52,083 nt of DNA, from positions 1-52,083 of the forward strand of contig JACPIE010000007.1 in NCBI GenBank assembly GCA_016188245.1. The letters run 5' to 3'. The notes beneath the pieces are model-generated. The model did not search any database. It was not told the DNA's origin and saw only the letters and a list, made by a program, of their open reading frames with translations. Made by a program: the position numbers and the translations under genes. The DNA is from Candidatus Woesearchaeota archaeon. Its GTDB lineage: Archaea; Nanobdellota; Nanobdellia; Woesearchaeales; GW2011-AR4. This document shows, one piece after another, positions 32,302-40,200 of this stretch. Within the stretch, counting starts at the first letter, position 1, and every line of letters starts with the position of its first letter.

Positions 32302-33402
32302 ATGGCACTCACAGAAGCGCAAAGGTTCCACATGAAGAAATTCGTCAAGGAACTGGAGCAATACAAAGGAAGGCATACTGAGTTAGTCAGCGTATATGTT
32401 CCCCAGGACTATGACATGAATAAGATAATAAACCATCTTGCCCAGGAGCAGGGAACGGCATCAAACATAAAGTCTTCATCTACAAGAAAGAATGTTACTG
32501 ATGCGCTTGAAAGGATGATACAGCACCTGAAGCTGTTCAAAAGAACCCCTCCAAACGGACTAGTTGTGTTTTCCGGCAATGTGGCCCAAAGGGAGGGGCA
32601 GCAGGATTTCAAGGTCTGGAGCCTTGAGCCGCCTGTGCCCTTAAGGACAAGGATTTACAGGTGCGACAAGGAGTTTGTGCTTGACATTCTTAGGGAGATG
32701 TTAGAGGCAAAGGAGGTGTATGGGCTGGTTGTCATGGACAGGAGGGATGCAAACATTGCATTGCTTAAAGGCAAAACCATTGTGCCGATAGTAAAGACGC
32801 ATTCAGAAGTGCCTGGAAAATTCAAGGCAGGAGGGCAAAGCGCTGCCCGTTTCAGCCGCCTGATAGAGGGCGCTGCAAAAGACCATTACAAGAAAGTTGC
32901 AGATTACATGAAAGACACATTTTTGCACATGGAAGGCTTGAAGGGGATAATTGTCGGTGGGCCTGGCCCTACAAAATATGACCTGGTTGAGGGAGACTTC
33001 ATAACAAATGAAGTCAAGAAGAAGATAATTGCAGTCAAGGACTTAAGCTACACAGGCGAATTTGGATTAGAGGAGCTGCTTGAAAAAAGCCAGGATGTTT
33101 TGGCCGAGGAAGATGTGATGGAAGAGAAAAAGATTGTGGGCAGATTTCTTGAGATGCTTGCAACAAAGCAGAACATGACTGCTTACGGCGAGGCTGACGT
33201 GATGAAGAAGCTCGCCATGGGCGTTGTTGATATTTTATTGCTTTCGGAAGATTTAAGCGATGAAAAGATTGAAGAGTTTGAAAAGGCAGCCAAGCCGGTC
33301 GGCACAAGCATAAGGATAATTTCAACCCAGACAAGGGAAGGCGTCCAATTAAGGGATTTGGGGAAGGCTGCTGCCATCTTAAGGTATGAAGTGCATACCT
33401 AG
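32302..33402 (+). CDS. prf1: Peptide chain release factor aRF1
   Basis: Archaeal class I release factor reading all three stop codons. The stop-recognition motif NIKS is in GTASNIKSSSTRKNV. The peptidyl-hydrolysis GGQ is in KFKAGGQSAARF near residue 180. Domain 3 is complete, ending ILRYEVHT. With the leaderless start at 32302 (MALTEAQRFH) the protein is 366 aa. The upstream in-frame ATG at 32281 is too close to the TATA box. The gene ends in TAG, showing amber is read as a stop. Confidence 0.95.
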   Translation: MALTEAQRFHMKKFVKELEQYKGRHTELVSVYVPQDYDMNKIINHLAQEQGTASNIKSSSTRKNVTDALERMIQHLKLFKRTPPNGLVVFSGNVAQREGQQDFKVWSLEPPVPLRTRIYRCDKEFVLDILREMLEAKEVYGLVVMDRRDANIALLKGKTIVPIVKTHSEVPGKFKAGGQSAARFSRLIEGAAKDHYKKVADYMKDTFLHMEGLKGIIVGGPGPTKYDLVEGDFITNEVKKKIIAVKDLSYTGEFGLEELLEKSQDVLAEEDVMEEKKIVGRFLEMLATKQNMTAYGEADVMKKLAMGVVDILLLSEDLSDEKIEEFEKAAKPVGTSIRIISTQTREGVQLRDLGKAAAILRYEVHT

Positions 33403-33422
33403 ACGAAATTAAATAATTTAAA

Positions 33423-34316
33423 CTACGAAATTGGCGGGCCTCTGCTAAATTCAACTCTTGCTCTTTGGAATACCTCATCGTTATAAATAAAACCAACTCT
33501 TAGGATTCTTGCAACAGTTCCTCTCGGATACTCTGAAATTATACCTCCTTGCTCAAATTCCATCGTATTATGGTCAATTCTATCTTCTGGTTTTGGCAAA
33601 ATTAACTTTGTTTTGGAAAGAATCATCATTCGATCAAAAAGCTTTCTTAATTTTGAATCGCTTAATATTTGAAGAAACGGTCCTTCATGCGGAAGGCACA
33701 CTATTGTGGCGTCCCTTAGAGAAGCAGTATTTATTTCAAACCCCCTGGATATCACATCTGGATGGATTCTTCCTATCAAAATGTCTGCAATCGATTTGTG
33801 ATATTCTTTATAACTTCTATAAATTTTGACTAAGTCGTCTATTTTTGATTGCGGAATAGTTGGAATTCTATCTTTTCTAGATTCAGCTAGCTCTTTGATA
33901 TAATCATGAAATGCAGTTAAGAACTCTCGAAGCAATCTTTCAAGCTCTATTAGTCTTTCCTTTATTTCTGGTTGCAAATTCCACCTTTCCTTAATGTTAA
34001 TTTTTATCTTTGCCAGCTCCTGCAATATATATTCTATATCGCTGCGAATTCTTGCGTACCAGTGCTCGTCTGGATGCATATTTTTTATTAATTTTATAAA
34101 TTCTTCTACATGGGATTTATATTCTGGAGAATCTTTTTGTAAATTTGGAATAGCCTCAAGAACTCTTAAAATTTCTTCTTCAGTGTTTTCGATTTCTCTT
34201 TGTAATTGTTCTAGCTCATCTCTTTTTTCCCAAGCATAGGCAACACTGATTTTAATGTCTGGCTCAATCTCATGCCAAATTCTAATAATTTCTTGACGAA
34301 GTTCTTCGGCATCCAT
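33423..34316 (-). CDS. Orphan coiled-coil protein
   Basis: About 297 aa. Residues roughly 1-170 form long charged helices with coiled-coil heptads (EKRDELEQLQREIENTEEEIL; ERLIELERLLREFLTAFHDYI, in part). The C-terminal 120 residues are mixed alpha/beta with CLPHEGPFLQILSDSKLRKLFDRM. No family recognised and no membrane segment. The ATG at 34316 is preferred because a TATA box (TTTATAA on the minus strand, about 34341-34348) sits 26 nt before it. It lies between convergent prf1 and the divergent SprT-type gene. Confidence 0.6.
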   Translation of the reverse strand: MDAEELRQEIIRIWHEIEPDIKISVAYAWEKRDELEQLQREIENTEEEILRVLEAIPNLQKDSPEYKSHVEEFIKLIKNMHPDEHWYARIRSDIEYILQELAKIKINIKERWNLQPEIKERLIELERLLREFLTAFHDYIKELAESRKDRIPTIPQSKIDDLVKIYRSYKEYHKSIADILIGRIHPDVISRGFEINTASLRDATIVCLPHEGPFLQILSDSKLRKLFDRMMILSKTKLILPKPEDRIDHNTMEFEQGGIISEYPRGTVARILRVGFIYNDEVFQRARVEFSRGPPIS

Positions 34317-34398
34317 GATTGAATAACTTTTAATATACATTTATAAAGTTTCCTTTAATTTATGGATAGAAGATAACAAAATAATTAAAAATTAACAA

Positions 34399-35070
34399 AT
34401 GCCATCTTTAATCGAAGAAGCATTCCACGAACTCTATCCAGATAAAGAACTAAAATATTCTATTTCTCTGAAATACTCAAGAAAATTCAGCCCGTACAAT
34501 GCAAACGTCAAGAGATACGGCAATAACCTGATTTTCAGCCTGAGCAGGGATTGGAAAAAAATAAGCAAAGAGATACAGATTGGATTGATACAGGAACTGA
34601 TGATAAAAATTTTAAAAGAAAATGATAAAAATAAAAAAACGATTAATATGGAGCTTTATAATGCTTTTTTAAAAAACGTGCACATAGCAATCCCAAAAAC
34701 AAAAACTGATGAAATTCTTGACGCGTCTTTTAACAAAGTTAATGAAGCTTACTTTAACGGCATGCTTGACAAGCCAAATTTGCAGTGGGGAAATGACTCA
34801 ACAAGCAAGCTTGGATCTTACGAGTACGGCTCCGACACCATAACAATAAGCGCAATCTTCAGAAATGAAACCAGCCTTTTGGACTATGTGATGCACCATG
34901 AGATGCTTCACAAGAAGTTCAAGTTCGAGAGCAAGAACGGAAGGCATGTGCACCACAGCCCTGAATTCAGGAAAATGGAAGCAAAATTCGAAAACAGGGA
35001 TATGATGGAGAAGGAAACAGCAAGGCTTGCAAAAAAGCACAGGCATGGATTTGGATTGCTGAATTTTTGA
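34399..35070 (+). CDS. SprT-like zinc metalloprotease
   Basis: A 223-aa protein with the SprT-type active site: HHEMLHKKF (HExxH) near residue 168 and a third histidine downstream in HVHHSPEFRKMEAKF. The preceding NEAYFNGMLDKPNLQWG matches the start of SprT domains. In eukaryotes the family includes Spartan, which digests DNA-protein crosslinks; the role here is inferred. An N-terminal 100-residue region is not recognised. Cytoplasmic by sequence. A histone gene follows 43 bp downstream with its own TATA-like sequence. Confidence 0.82.
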   Translation: MPSLIEEAFHELYPDKELKYSISLKYSRKFSPYNANVKRYGNNLIFSLSRDWKKISKEIQIGLIQELMIKILKENDKNKKTINMELYNAFLKNVHIAIPKTKTDEILDASFNKVNEAYFNGMLDKPNLQWGNDSTSKLGSYEYGSDTITISAIFRNETSLLDYVMHHEMLHKKFKFESKNGRHVHHSPEFRKMEAKFENRDMMEKETARLAKKHRHGFGLLNF

Positions 35071-35113
35071 CAAAGTTTAAATACACTTCAGATAAACCAA
35101 GGCAGGAATAAAA

Positions 35114-35323
35114 ATGAGCGAAAAGTTTCTTCCCCTGGCTGCAATGGAAAAGCTGCTGAAGCAGGGCGGCGCAGAAAGGGTGTCTGACAAGGCAAAAATG
35201 GCCCTGAAAAATGCCATTGAAGAGATAGCGAATGGAATAGCTGTCAAATCAATAAAGCTTGCAGTTCATGCCGGAAGAAAGACAATCAAATCAGAGGACA
35301 TCAAGCTGGCTGTCAAGGAATAA
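35114..35323 (+). CDS. Archaeal histone
   Basis: Single histone fold of 69 aa, three helices without tails: LPLAAMEKLLKQGG, RVSDKAKMALKNAIEEIANGIAVKSIKLAVHAG, and TIKSEDIKLAVKE. The R-V-S and K-T-I DNA-contact loops and the R-T/S-E-D pair are conserved. It packages DNA as dimers or polymers. A TATA-like GTTTAAATAC lies about 38 nt before the start. Confidence 0.93.
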   Translation: MSEKFLPLAAMEKLLKQGGAERVSDKAKMALKNAIEEIANGIAVKSIKLAVHAGRKTIKSEDIKLAVKE

Positions 35324-35439
35324 AAATTTGTTCTGCACGCTCCATTCACCAATAATAAAAATAAAAGACAGGATTTAAGCATAATCTTTATAAATTAACT
35401 CAAGATTCTTTTTAATCTAAAAAACGGTCAGGTGAGCAA

Positions 35440-35841
35440 ATGGCAGACACGAAGGCGGTTTCGGCCAACAATGTGCAGAAAGGCAGCTTTATTATTTTGG
35501 ACGGGGCTGCATGCAAGGTTGTTGATGTCGAGATCTCAAAGCCCGGCAAGCACGGCCACTCGAAAGTAAGGGTTTCTGCCGTTGGATTGGTGGATGACAA
35601 GAAAAGGATTGTTGTAATGCCGGGGCATGACAATGTTGAAGTGCCAATCATAGAGAAGCGAAATGCGCAAGTCTTGAATGTCCACGGGGAAATGGCGAAT
35701 GCAATGGACTCGGAAACTTATGAGACATTTGACCTGAAGATTCCCGAGGAATTCAAAGGGCAGGTGGCTGAAGGGTCTTCTGTCCTTTACTGGGTCATAA
35801 TGGACGAAAAAGTGATAAAACAAGTGAAAGGTGCTGACTGA
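35440..35841 (+). CDS. eif5a: Translation initiation factor aIF5A
   Basis: Promotes peptide-bond formation at difficult sequences and is modified to hypusine on a lysine. The modification loop SKPGKHGHSKVR is present near residues 33-44 with the target Lys in GKHGH. Length 133 aa is normal, with an SH3-like N-terminal and an OB-fold C-terminal domain. A Shine-Dalgarno AGGTGA precedes the ATG. Its stop codon overlaps the L40e start (TGATG). Confidence 0.94.
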   Translation: MADTKAVSANNVQKGSFIILDGAACKVVDVEISKPGKHGHSKVRVSAVGLVDDKKRIVVMPGHDNVEVPIIEKRNAQVLNVHGEMANAMDSETYETFDLKIPEEFKGQVAEGSSVLYWVIMDEKVIKQVKGAD

Positions 35842-36002
35842 TGGTTAAGTTTCATGAAGCTGACGTAAGGAAATTCAGAAATGTCTTTGTGTGCAGGAAA
35901 TGCAAGACAAAAATCAAGTCTCCGAATATGAAGATTATACAGGGCAAGACCAGCTGCAGAAGGTGTGGCAGCAAAGTTTTCAAATCTGTAAGAAAGAAGT
36001 AA
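35841..36002 (+). CDS. rpl40e: Large-subunit ribosomal protein L40e (eL40)
   Basis: A 53-aa zinc-ribbon protein: MVKFHEADVRKFRNVFVCRK in the N-terminal half, then CRKCKTKIK and GKTSCRRCGSKVFKSVRKK. The four cysteines (18, 21, 39, 42) are the ligands. Start ATG shares a base with the aIF5A stop, and the S2P-type gene begins 1 bp after its TAA, so the three genes form one operon. Confidence 0.9.
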   Translation: MVKFHEADVRKFRNVFVCRKCKTKIKSPNMKIIQGKTSCRRCGSKVFKSVRKK

Positions 36003-36003
36003 G

Positions 36004-37197
36004 ATGCTTGATTTCCAGACAATTGCCGCTATTGGTTTTCTTATTATCTTAACAATTTTTGTTTTTGTGAAGAGAAAAAACCTTGAAACAAAGCAGATCA
36101 TCCCTTATTTTCTCTATTTCTCGATGTACAGGACAAAATTGGGTCTGAAGCTGATGGACTCGCTGTCCAAAAGGTACAGAAAAAGCATGTCTTATATCGG
36201 CTATTTTGGAGTTGTAATCGGGTTTATCGGAATGGTGATAATCAGTTACGGGCTGATAAGCAACATCTATGTACTGTTTACAAAGCCTGAAGCTGCTCCG
36301 GGGGTTGGACTGGTGCTGCCTTTCAAGGCAAAGGGCGTTTTCTTTGTGCCGTTCTTTTACTGGATAATCGCGATTTTTGTCATTGCCGTTGTGCATGAAT
36401 TTGCGCACGGCCTGATTGCAAGGACTCACAATCTAAAAGTCAAGTCCAGCGGATTTGCCTTTCTTGGGCTGGTGATACCGATAATACCTGCTGCCTTTGT
36501 CGAGCCTGATGAAAAAGAGCTGAGGAAAAGAAGCCATAAAGAGCAGCTTAGCGTGTTTGCAGCAGGGCCTTTCTCAAACATACTGTTTGCATTCCTGTTT
36601 TTGGCAATCTCTTCATTTCTAATCGCGCCACTTGCCAATGCTGTAATTGAGCCGAATGGCGTAAAAGTCACCGACTATGTAGAAGGAAAAAACAAATCAA
36701 AATTTCCTGCTGAAACTTCCGGAATAAAAATAGGAGAGGCAATACAAAGCGTTGACAGCAATCCGACACCTTATGTAATCAATCTTTCTTCAGTTTTGAG
36801 AAGCAAAAAGCCCAGTGAGGTTGTTGCCATAAAAACAGATAAGTCAGTTTACAAAGTTAAGCTGGCAGGAAATCCGGAAAATGAAAGTTTGGCATATATG
36901 GGGGCTTATCTTGAGCAGAGCACCAAAATAAAAGATAATGTAAAAGCAGGCTTTGGAGAGTTTTTGCCGAATGCCCTGATATGGGTTTATGGGTTATTTG
37001 TAATTCTGGTTGTTTTAAATCTCGGAATCGGGCTTTTCAATCTTGTGCCAATCGGCCCTCTGGACGGGGGAAGAATGCTGCAATTGGCCCTGCACAAAAT
37101 TTTTGACAAAGAAAAAGGAAACAGGATATGGGGATATGTCGGGCTGTTTTTTATGGCCTTGATTTTTGTGAATATTGTGGCAGGGTTTGTGAGGTAG
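36004..37197 (+). CDS. Site-2-protease-type membrane metalloprotease (M50)
   Basis: Intramembrane zinc protease of 397 aa. The active-site helix is VVHEFAHGLIA (HExxH) near residue 129, and the second metal ligand is in LVPIGPLDGGRML (LDG) near residue 354. Hydrophobic spans surround both, and a PDZ-like region of about 85 residues (220-305) lies between. Such enzymes release membrane-bound regulators or clear signal peptides. Target unknown. It is the distal gene of the aIF5A-L40e unit. Confidence 0.9.
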   Translation: MLDFQTIAAIGFLIILTIFVFVKRKNLETKQIIPYFLYFSMYRTKLGLKLMDSLSKRYRKSMSYIGYFGVVIGFIGMVIISYGLISNIYVLFTKPEAAPGVGLVLPFKAKGVFFVPFFYWIIAIFVIAVVHEFAHGLIARTHNLKVKSSGFAFLGLVIPIIPAAFVEPDEKELRKRSHKEQLSVFAAGPFSNILFAFLFLAISSFLIAPLANAVIEPNGVKVTDYVEGKNKSKFPAETSGIKIGEAIQSVDSNPTPYVINLSSVLRSKKPSEVVAIKTDKSVYKVKLAGNPENESLAYMGAYLEQSTKIKDNVKAGFGEFLPNALIWVYGLFVILVVLNLGIGLFNLVPIGPLDGGRMLQLALHKIFDKEKGNRIWGYVGLFFMALIFVNIVAGFVR

Positions 37198-37210
37198 GAA
37201 AGAAAAAAAA

Positions 37211-37804
37211 TTATTTTTGTGGTTTTTCTAGAGGCAATTTTCCATCCAAAGCTGCCCAATAAAAAGAAGTTGGAACTTTTACATAAGCTAACCTTAAGTT
37301 TTGATTGTGAGTACTCACGCCAGGTAATCTTACAATCATAGCTATAAGGTCTCTAAAACCAATCGGTTCAAAGAATGTTGTTAATTGTGTCCAATCTTGT
37401 CCGACTCCGTGCATATCATAAATTTTGGCACCTACCAAATAGGGTTTGGTGACCTCCTTCATTTTAGCAGCCAATCGCTCAAATTCATTTTTATCAGTTA
37501 AAGGTTTTAATTGACTATATGGGCCCATTGATCTGAATTCTATGCTGGGAGAGTTTCTTTCAGTATCTGAAACATTGTCCATTGGACCATGAAGCTTGTA
37601 GGTGAATTGGTACAATCTTAATTCTTCGTCATGGATTCTTAGTTGAAGCATCGACAAGTACTGGTGAAGAGAGCTTGCGCTTGCCAATTGTTCCAATGTA
37701 AAACTTCCTGTTAACAATGGTTGAGATAATCCAAAAACTTGTCTTGCTGTCTGCGGCAACGGCACTGATTCCGCGTATGGAAGCAGTAATTGCAAAAGTT
37801 TCAT
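37211..37804 (-). CDS. Orphan protein
   Basis: A 197-aa soluble protein rich in Leu, Gln and Ser near its N-terminus (MKLLQLLLPYAESVPLPQTA), then mixed alpha/beta. A stretch around residues 120-165 (KPYLVGAKIYDMHGVGQDW) is hydrophobic-strand-like. No signal peptide cleavage pattern, no metal motif, and no family recognised. It converges on the S2P gene with a 13-bp gap. AT-rich and more bacterial-looking codon choices set it apart from the S2P and aIF5A genes. Confidence 0.55.
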   Translation of the reverse strand: MKLLQLLLPYAESVPLPQTARQVFGLSQPLLTGSFTLEQLASASSLHQYLSMLQLRIHDEELRLYQFTYKLHGPMDNVSDTERNSPSIEFRSMGPYSQLKPLTDKNEFERLAAKMKEVTKPYLVGAKIYDMHGVGQDWTQLTTFFEPIGFRDLIAMIVRLPGVSTHNQNLRLAYVKVPTSFYWAALDGKLPLEKPQK

Positions 37805-37889
37805 GTGATTCTACGTAAAAGTCTCGAATATTTAAACTTTTCTTATTTCACCACTCAAAAATTAAAACACCAAGAAAAAAATAAGATAT

Positions 37890-38213
37890 TTAATTTTGCT
37901 TCTGCCTGCCCTCAACATACTCTTTGACCCTGTCGTTTCCAGCCGGCTTTGCATTCGGGCCAAGGGCGTAATATATTTTTTCAGCCTCGCCGCCCCATGA
38001 GTAATCGCCTTTTTCCCTTTCAACTTTATTGACTACAAATTCTCCCAAATCAGTACCTTTTTTCAGATGATAGTAGATGCTTCTCAAAGTTACTTTCGGG
38101 AATATTGCTGTGTAAACTTTGTATATCTCATAACCATACGCTTTTTTTATGAAATGGAGTATCTCAACAACATTCTGCCTTATCTCTGATTTTATCGGCC
38201 TGCCTTTTCTCAT
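37890..38213 (-). CDS. PadR-like winged-helix regulator
   Basis: A 107-aa winged-helix protein. The core IRQNVVEILHFIKKAYGYEIYKVYTAIFPKVTLRSIYYHLKKG (read in pieces, residues 11-54) matches PadR/wHTH with GYEIY and the SIYYHL recognition helix. The wing follows (EFVVNKVEREKGDYSWGG). The long C-terminal dimer helix of full PadR proteins is reduced. It is divergent from a membrane-protein gene across an inverted repeat and may control it. Confidence 0.7.
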   Translation of the reverse strand: MRKGRPIKSEIRQNVVEILHFIKKAYGYEIYKVYTAIFPKVTLRSIYYHLKKGTDLGEFVVNKVEREKGDYSWGGEAEKIYYALGPNAKPAGNDRVKEYVEGRQKQN

Positions 38214-38230
38214 ATTGGCAATAAAGTTTT

Positions 38231-38270
38231 ACTTATTTATATAGTTTTTGTTTCAATATAGAAAATAAGT
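38231..38270. promoter_or_regulatory. Inverted repeat in a divergent promoter
   Basis: ACTTATTT (38231-38238) and AAATAAGT (38263-38270) are inverted copies 24 nt apart, overlapping the TATA-like sequences of the PadR-type gene. This is a candidate operator; short AT-rich arms limit confidence. Confidence 0.35.
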
Positions 38271-38327
38271 GTATATTATAAGCTCAAATTAGGCATCTTT
38301 AAATATCAATACGATTCAGCATGCATT

Positions 38328-38936
38328 ATGATTGACTTGAGAAGGGTTGCAATAATTTTTGTAATTGCGGTGCTTTATGCAATCTTTGTGAATGCTTTTA
38401 TAGGCGCTTTTTACGCTGCTCCAAAATATGATGACTTCTGCAAAAGTAGGTATTATGCTGAAAAGCCATATCCTGCTCCAGTTGAAAGAAAAGACTGCCC
38501 AAAATACCAGGAGCCAACCCAAGAAGCGCTAGACAAGTGCGCAAATGAGAAAGGATACCCGGAATACAGGTATGATGCATATGGGTGCCCTGTTGAATAC
38601 AAGGGATGCAATTTCTGCCAAAGGGATTTTGACAATGCAAACCAAAAGTATAATTTTATGTATTTTATATTCTCATCAATACTTGCGGTGATTGCGATAG
38701 GTGTTGGCCTGATGCTTCCGATAGACAAGAGCCTAAATGAATGGGTTGCAACAGGATTCATGCTAGGAGGATTGTTTACATTATTCTTTGGAACTTTTAG
38801 GTATTATGAGTATCTTGGAAGGTATGTCAAGCCGGTTGTGATATTAGCGGAATTGCTGATTGTCATTTACCTGTCATACCAGAAGCTGCATGACGCTAAG
38901 GAAACGAAGCAAAAAGCCGTAAAGAAAGGAAAGTGA
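38328..38936 (+). CDS. Membrane protein with six-cysteine loop
   Basis: A 202-aa protein. Span 1 is at about residues 7-29. A loop of about 80 residues with six cysteines (FCKS, DCPK, KCAN, GCPV, GCNF, FCQR) follows, then three more spans (about 108-130, 140-160 and 167-185) and a lysine-rich tail. The loop is probably extracytoplasmic and disulfide-bonded. Its YGCPVEYKGCNFC reminds me of small disulfide-rich domains in DPANN surface proteins but I cannot name one. Possibly controlled by the divergent PadR-like gene. Confidence 0.6.
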   Translation: MIDLRRVAIIFVIAVLYAIFVNAFIGAFYAAPKYDDFCKSRYYAEKPYPAPVERKDCPKYQEPTQEALDKCANEKGYPEYRYDAYGCPVEYKGCNFCQRDFDNANQKYNFMYFIFSSILAVIAIGVGLMLPIDKSLNEWVATGFMLGGLFTLFFGTFRYYEYLGRYVKPVVILAELLIVIYLSYQKLHDAKETKQKAVKKGK

Positions 38937-38964
38937 TATGTGCTGTTTCTTGCTTTGAGTTTTT

Positions 38965-40095
38965 ATGAAATATATTTTTTTATTGTCCGGAGATTACATT
39001 GGGCTGGCAAAAGAGGAGATTCTCAGCTTGTTTGATGCCAAGGAATATGAATTATCCGGCAGGCTGTTTATTGCGGGTTTAAGTTCTGGTGAAAAAAATT
39101 TATTGAGATTAAGCAAGAGGCTGGCATTGACAAAAAGCATATGCACTTTCTTATTCGAATGCAAAATTAATGAATTGGCTGATTTTATGAAAAGATTCGA
39201 CTGGAATTCGGTTTATAAAGATGATTTTTGCCTAAGGGCGCATTTTTTAGATGGTATTGGGAATAACACGATAAAAAACAACAAGATTCAAAAAAGCAAG
39301 AAAGCGACTTCTAAAAGAATTCATGCTGGAAGTAATCCGCCTGAATTCATTTCTGAAAAAAGCTTAGCAAAGCATGTATGGTACTCTGTGAAAAATCCAA
39401 AAGTAAATCTTGAAAATCCAAAAACAAGAATCGAATTGTTTATTTTTGGAAATAAGGCTTATTGCGGGCTATTGATTTTTGAAAACAATGAGGATTTTGA
39501 ATCGAGAAAATCGCACTTAAGGCCGTTTCCGAGCCCGAGCTCGCTGCACCCGAAGATTGCAAGGGCTTTGGTGAACATGACCGGAATCAGGGAGAATGAA
39601 GTTCTGCTGGAACCATTCTGCGGCGCTGGAGGATTCCTGATAGAATCAGGATTGATGGGCATTACATCAGTAGGTTATGATATAAACAGGCTAATGACTG
39701 ACGAATGCAAAAAAAACTTAAGATATTTCGGGATTATTAATTCTAAAATAAATAATAAGAATGCGCTTAAGATTGATGGTAAATTTGATTGCGCCGCTAC
39801 AGACCTGCCTTATGGGCTGAATTCAAATGTGATTTCAGAAGATTACAAAGGAAACTGGAAGCTTGGAAGAATAAACAAAAAAATACAAAAAGAAGGGTTC
39901 ATAGAAGATTTGGAAAAATTCTATTTAGGTTTCCTTAAGCGATTACGGAAAAAGCTGAAGAAAAAAGCGGTTATCGTGTTTCCAAGCTATGTTGATTACA
40001 AAAAGCTGCTGAAAAAATCAAAGTTTAGGATTGAAAAAGAATTCTCAAATTATGTGCACAGGAGCCTGACAAGGAAGATTGTAAAGATAAGCTAA
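38965..40095 (+). CDS. tRNA (guanine-10-N2)-methyltransferase-like protein
   Basis: A THUMP-type RNA methyltransferase of 376 aa, matching archaeal Trm-G10/Trm11, which makes m2G or m2,2G at position 10 of tRNA. The N-terminal THUMP-like part covers about residues 1-170. The Rossmann domain begins with LLEPFCGAGGFLIESGLMG near residue 213, and the catalytic motif is ATDLPYGLNSN (DLPYG) near residue 278. It is preceded by HPKIARALVNMTGI. It follows the six-cysteine membrane protein by 28 bp. Confidence 0.87.
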   Translation: MKYIFLLSGDYIGLAKEEILSLFDAKEYELSGRLFIAGLSSGEKNLLRLSKRLALTKSICTFLFECKINELADFMKRFDWNSVYKDDFCLRAHFLDGIGNNTIKNNKIQKSKKATSKRIHAGSNPPEFISEKSLAKHVWYSVKNPKVNLENPKTRIELFIFGNKAYCGLLIFENNEDFESRKSHLRPFPSPSSLHPKIARALVNMTGIRENEVLLEPFCGAGGFLIESGLMGITSVGYDINRLMTDECKKNLRYFGIINSKINNKNALKIDGKFDCAATDLPYGLNSNVISEDYKGNWKLGRINKKIQKEGFIEDLEKFYLGFLKRLRKKLKKKAVIVFPSYVDYKKLLKKSKFRIEKEFSNYVHRSLTRKIVKIS

Positions 40096-40200
40096 TTTAA
40101 CGGCGTTAATAATATATTCAATATTTATTCTATATAGCAAATAATTATAGTTTAACCATTTTTATTTATTTTCATTATTGAAATAAATTCTTATAGAAAA

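Noticed and set aside
35324..35439. Small gene between the histone and aIF5A
   Set aside because: Only promoter elements (a TATA-like TTTATAAAT near 35390 and a Shine-Dalgarno) are visible; frames are short and AT-biased.
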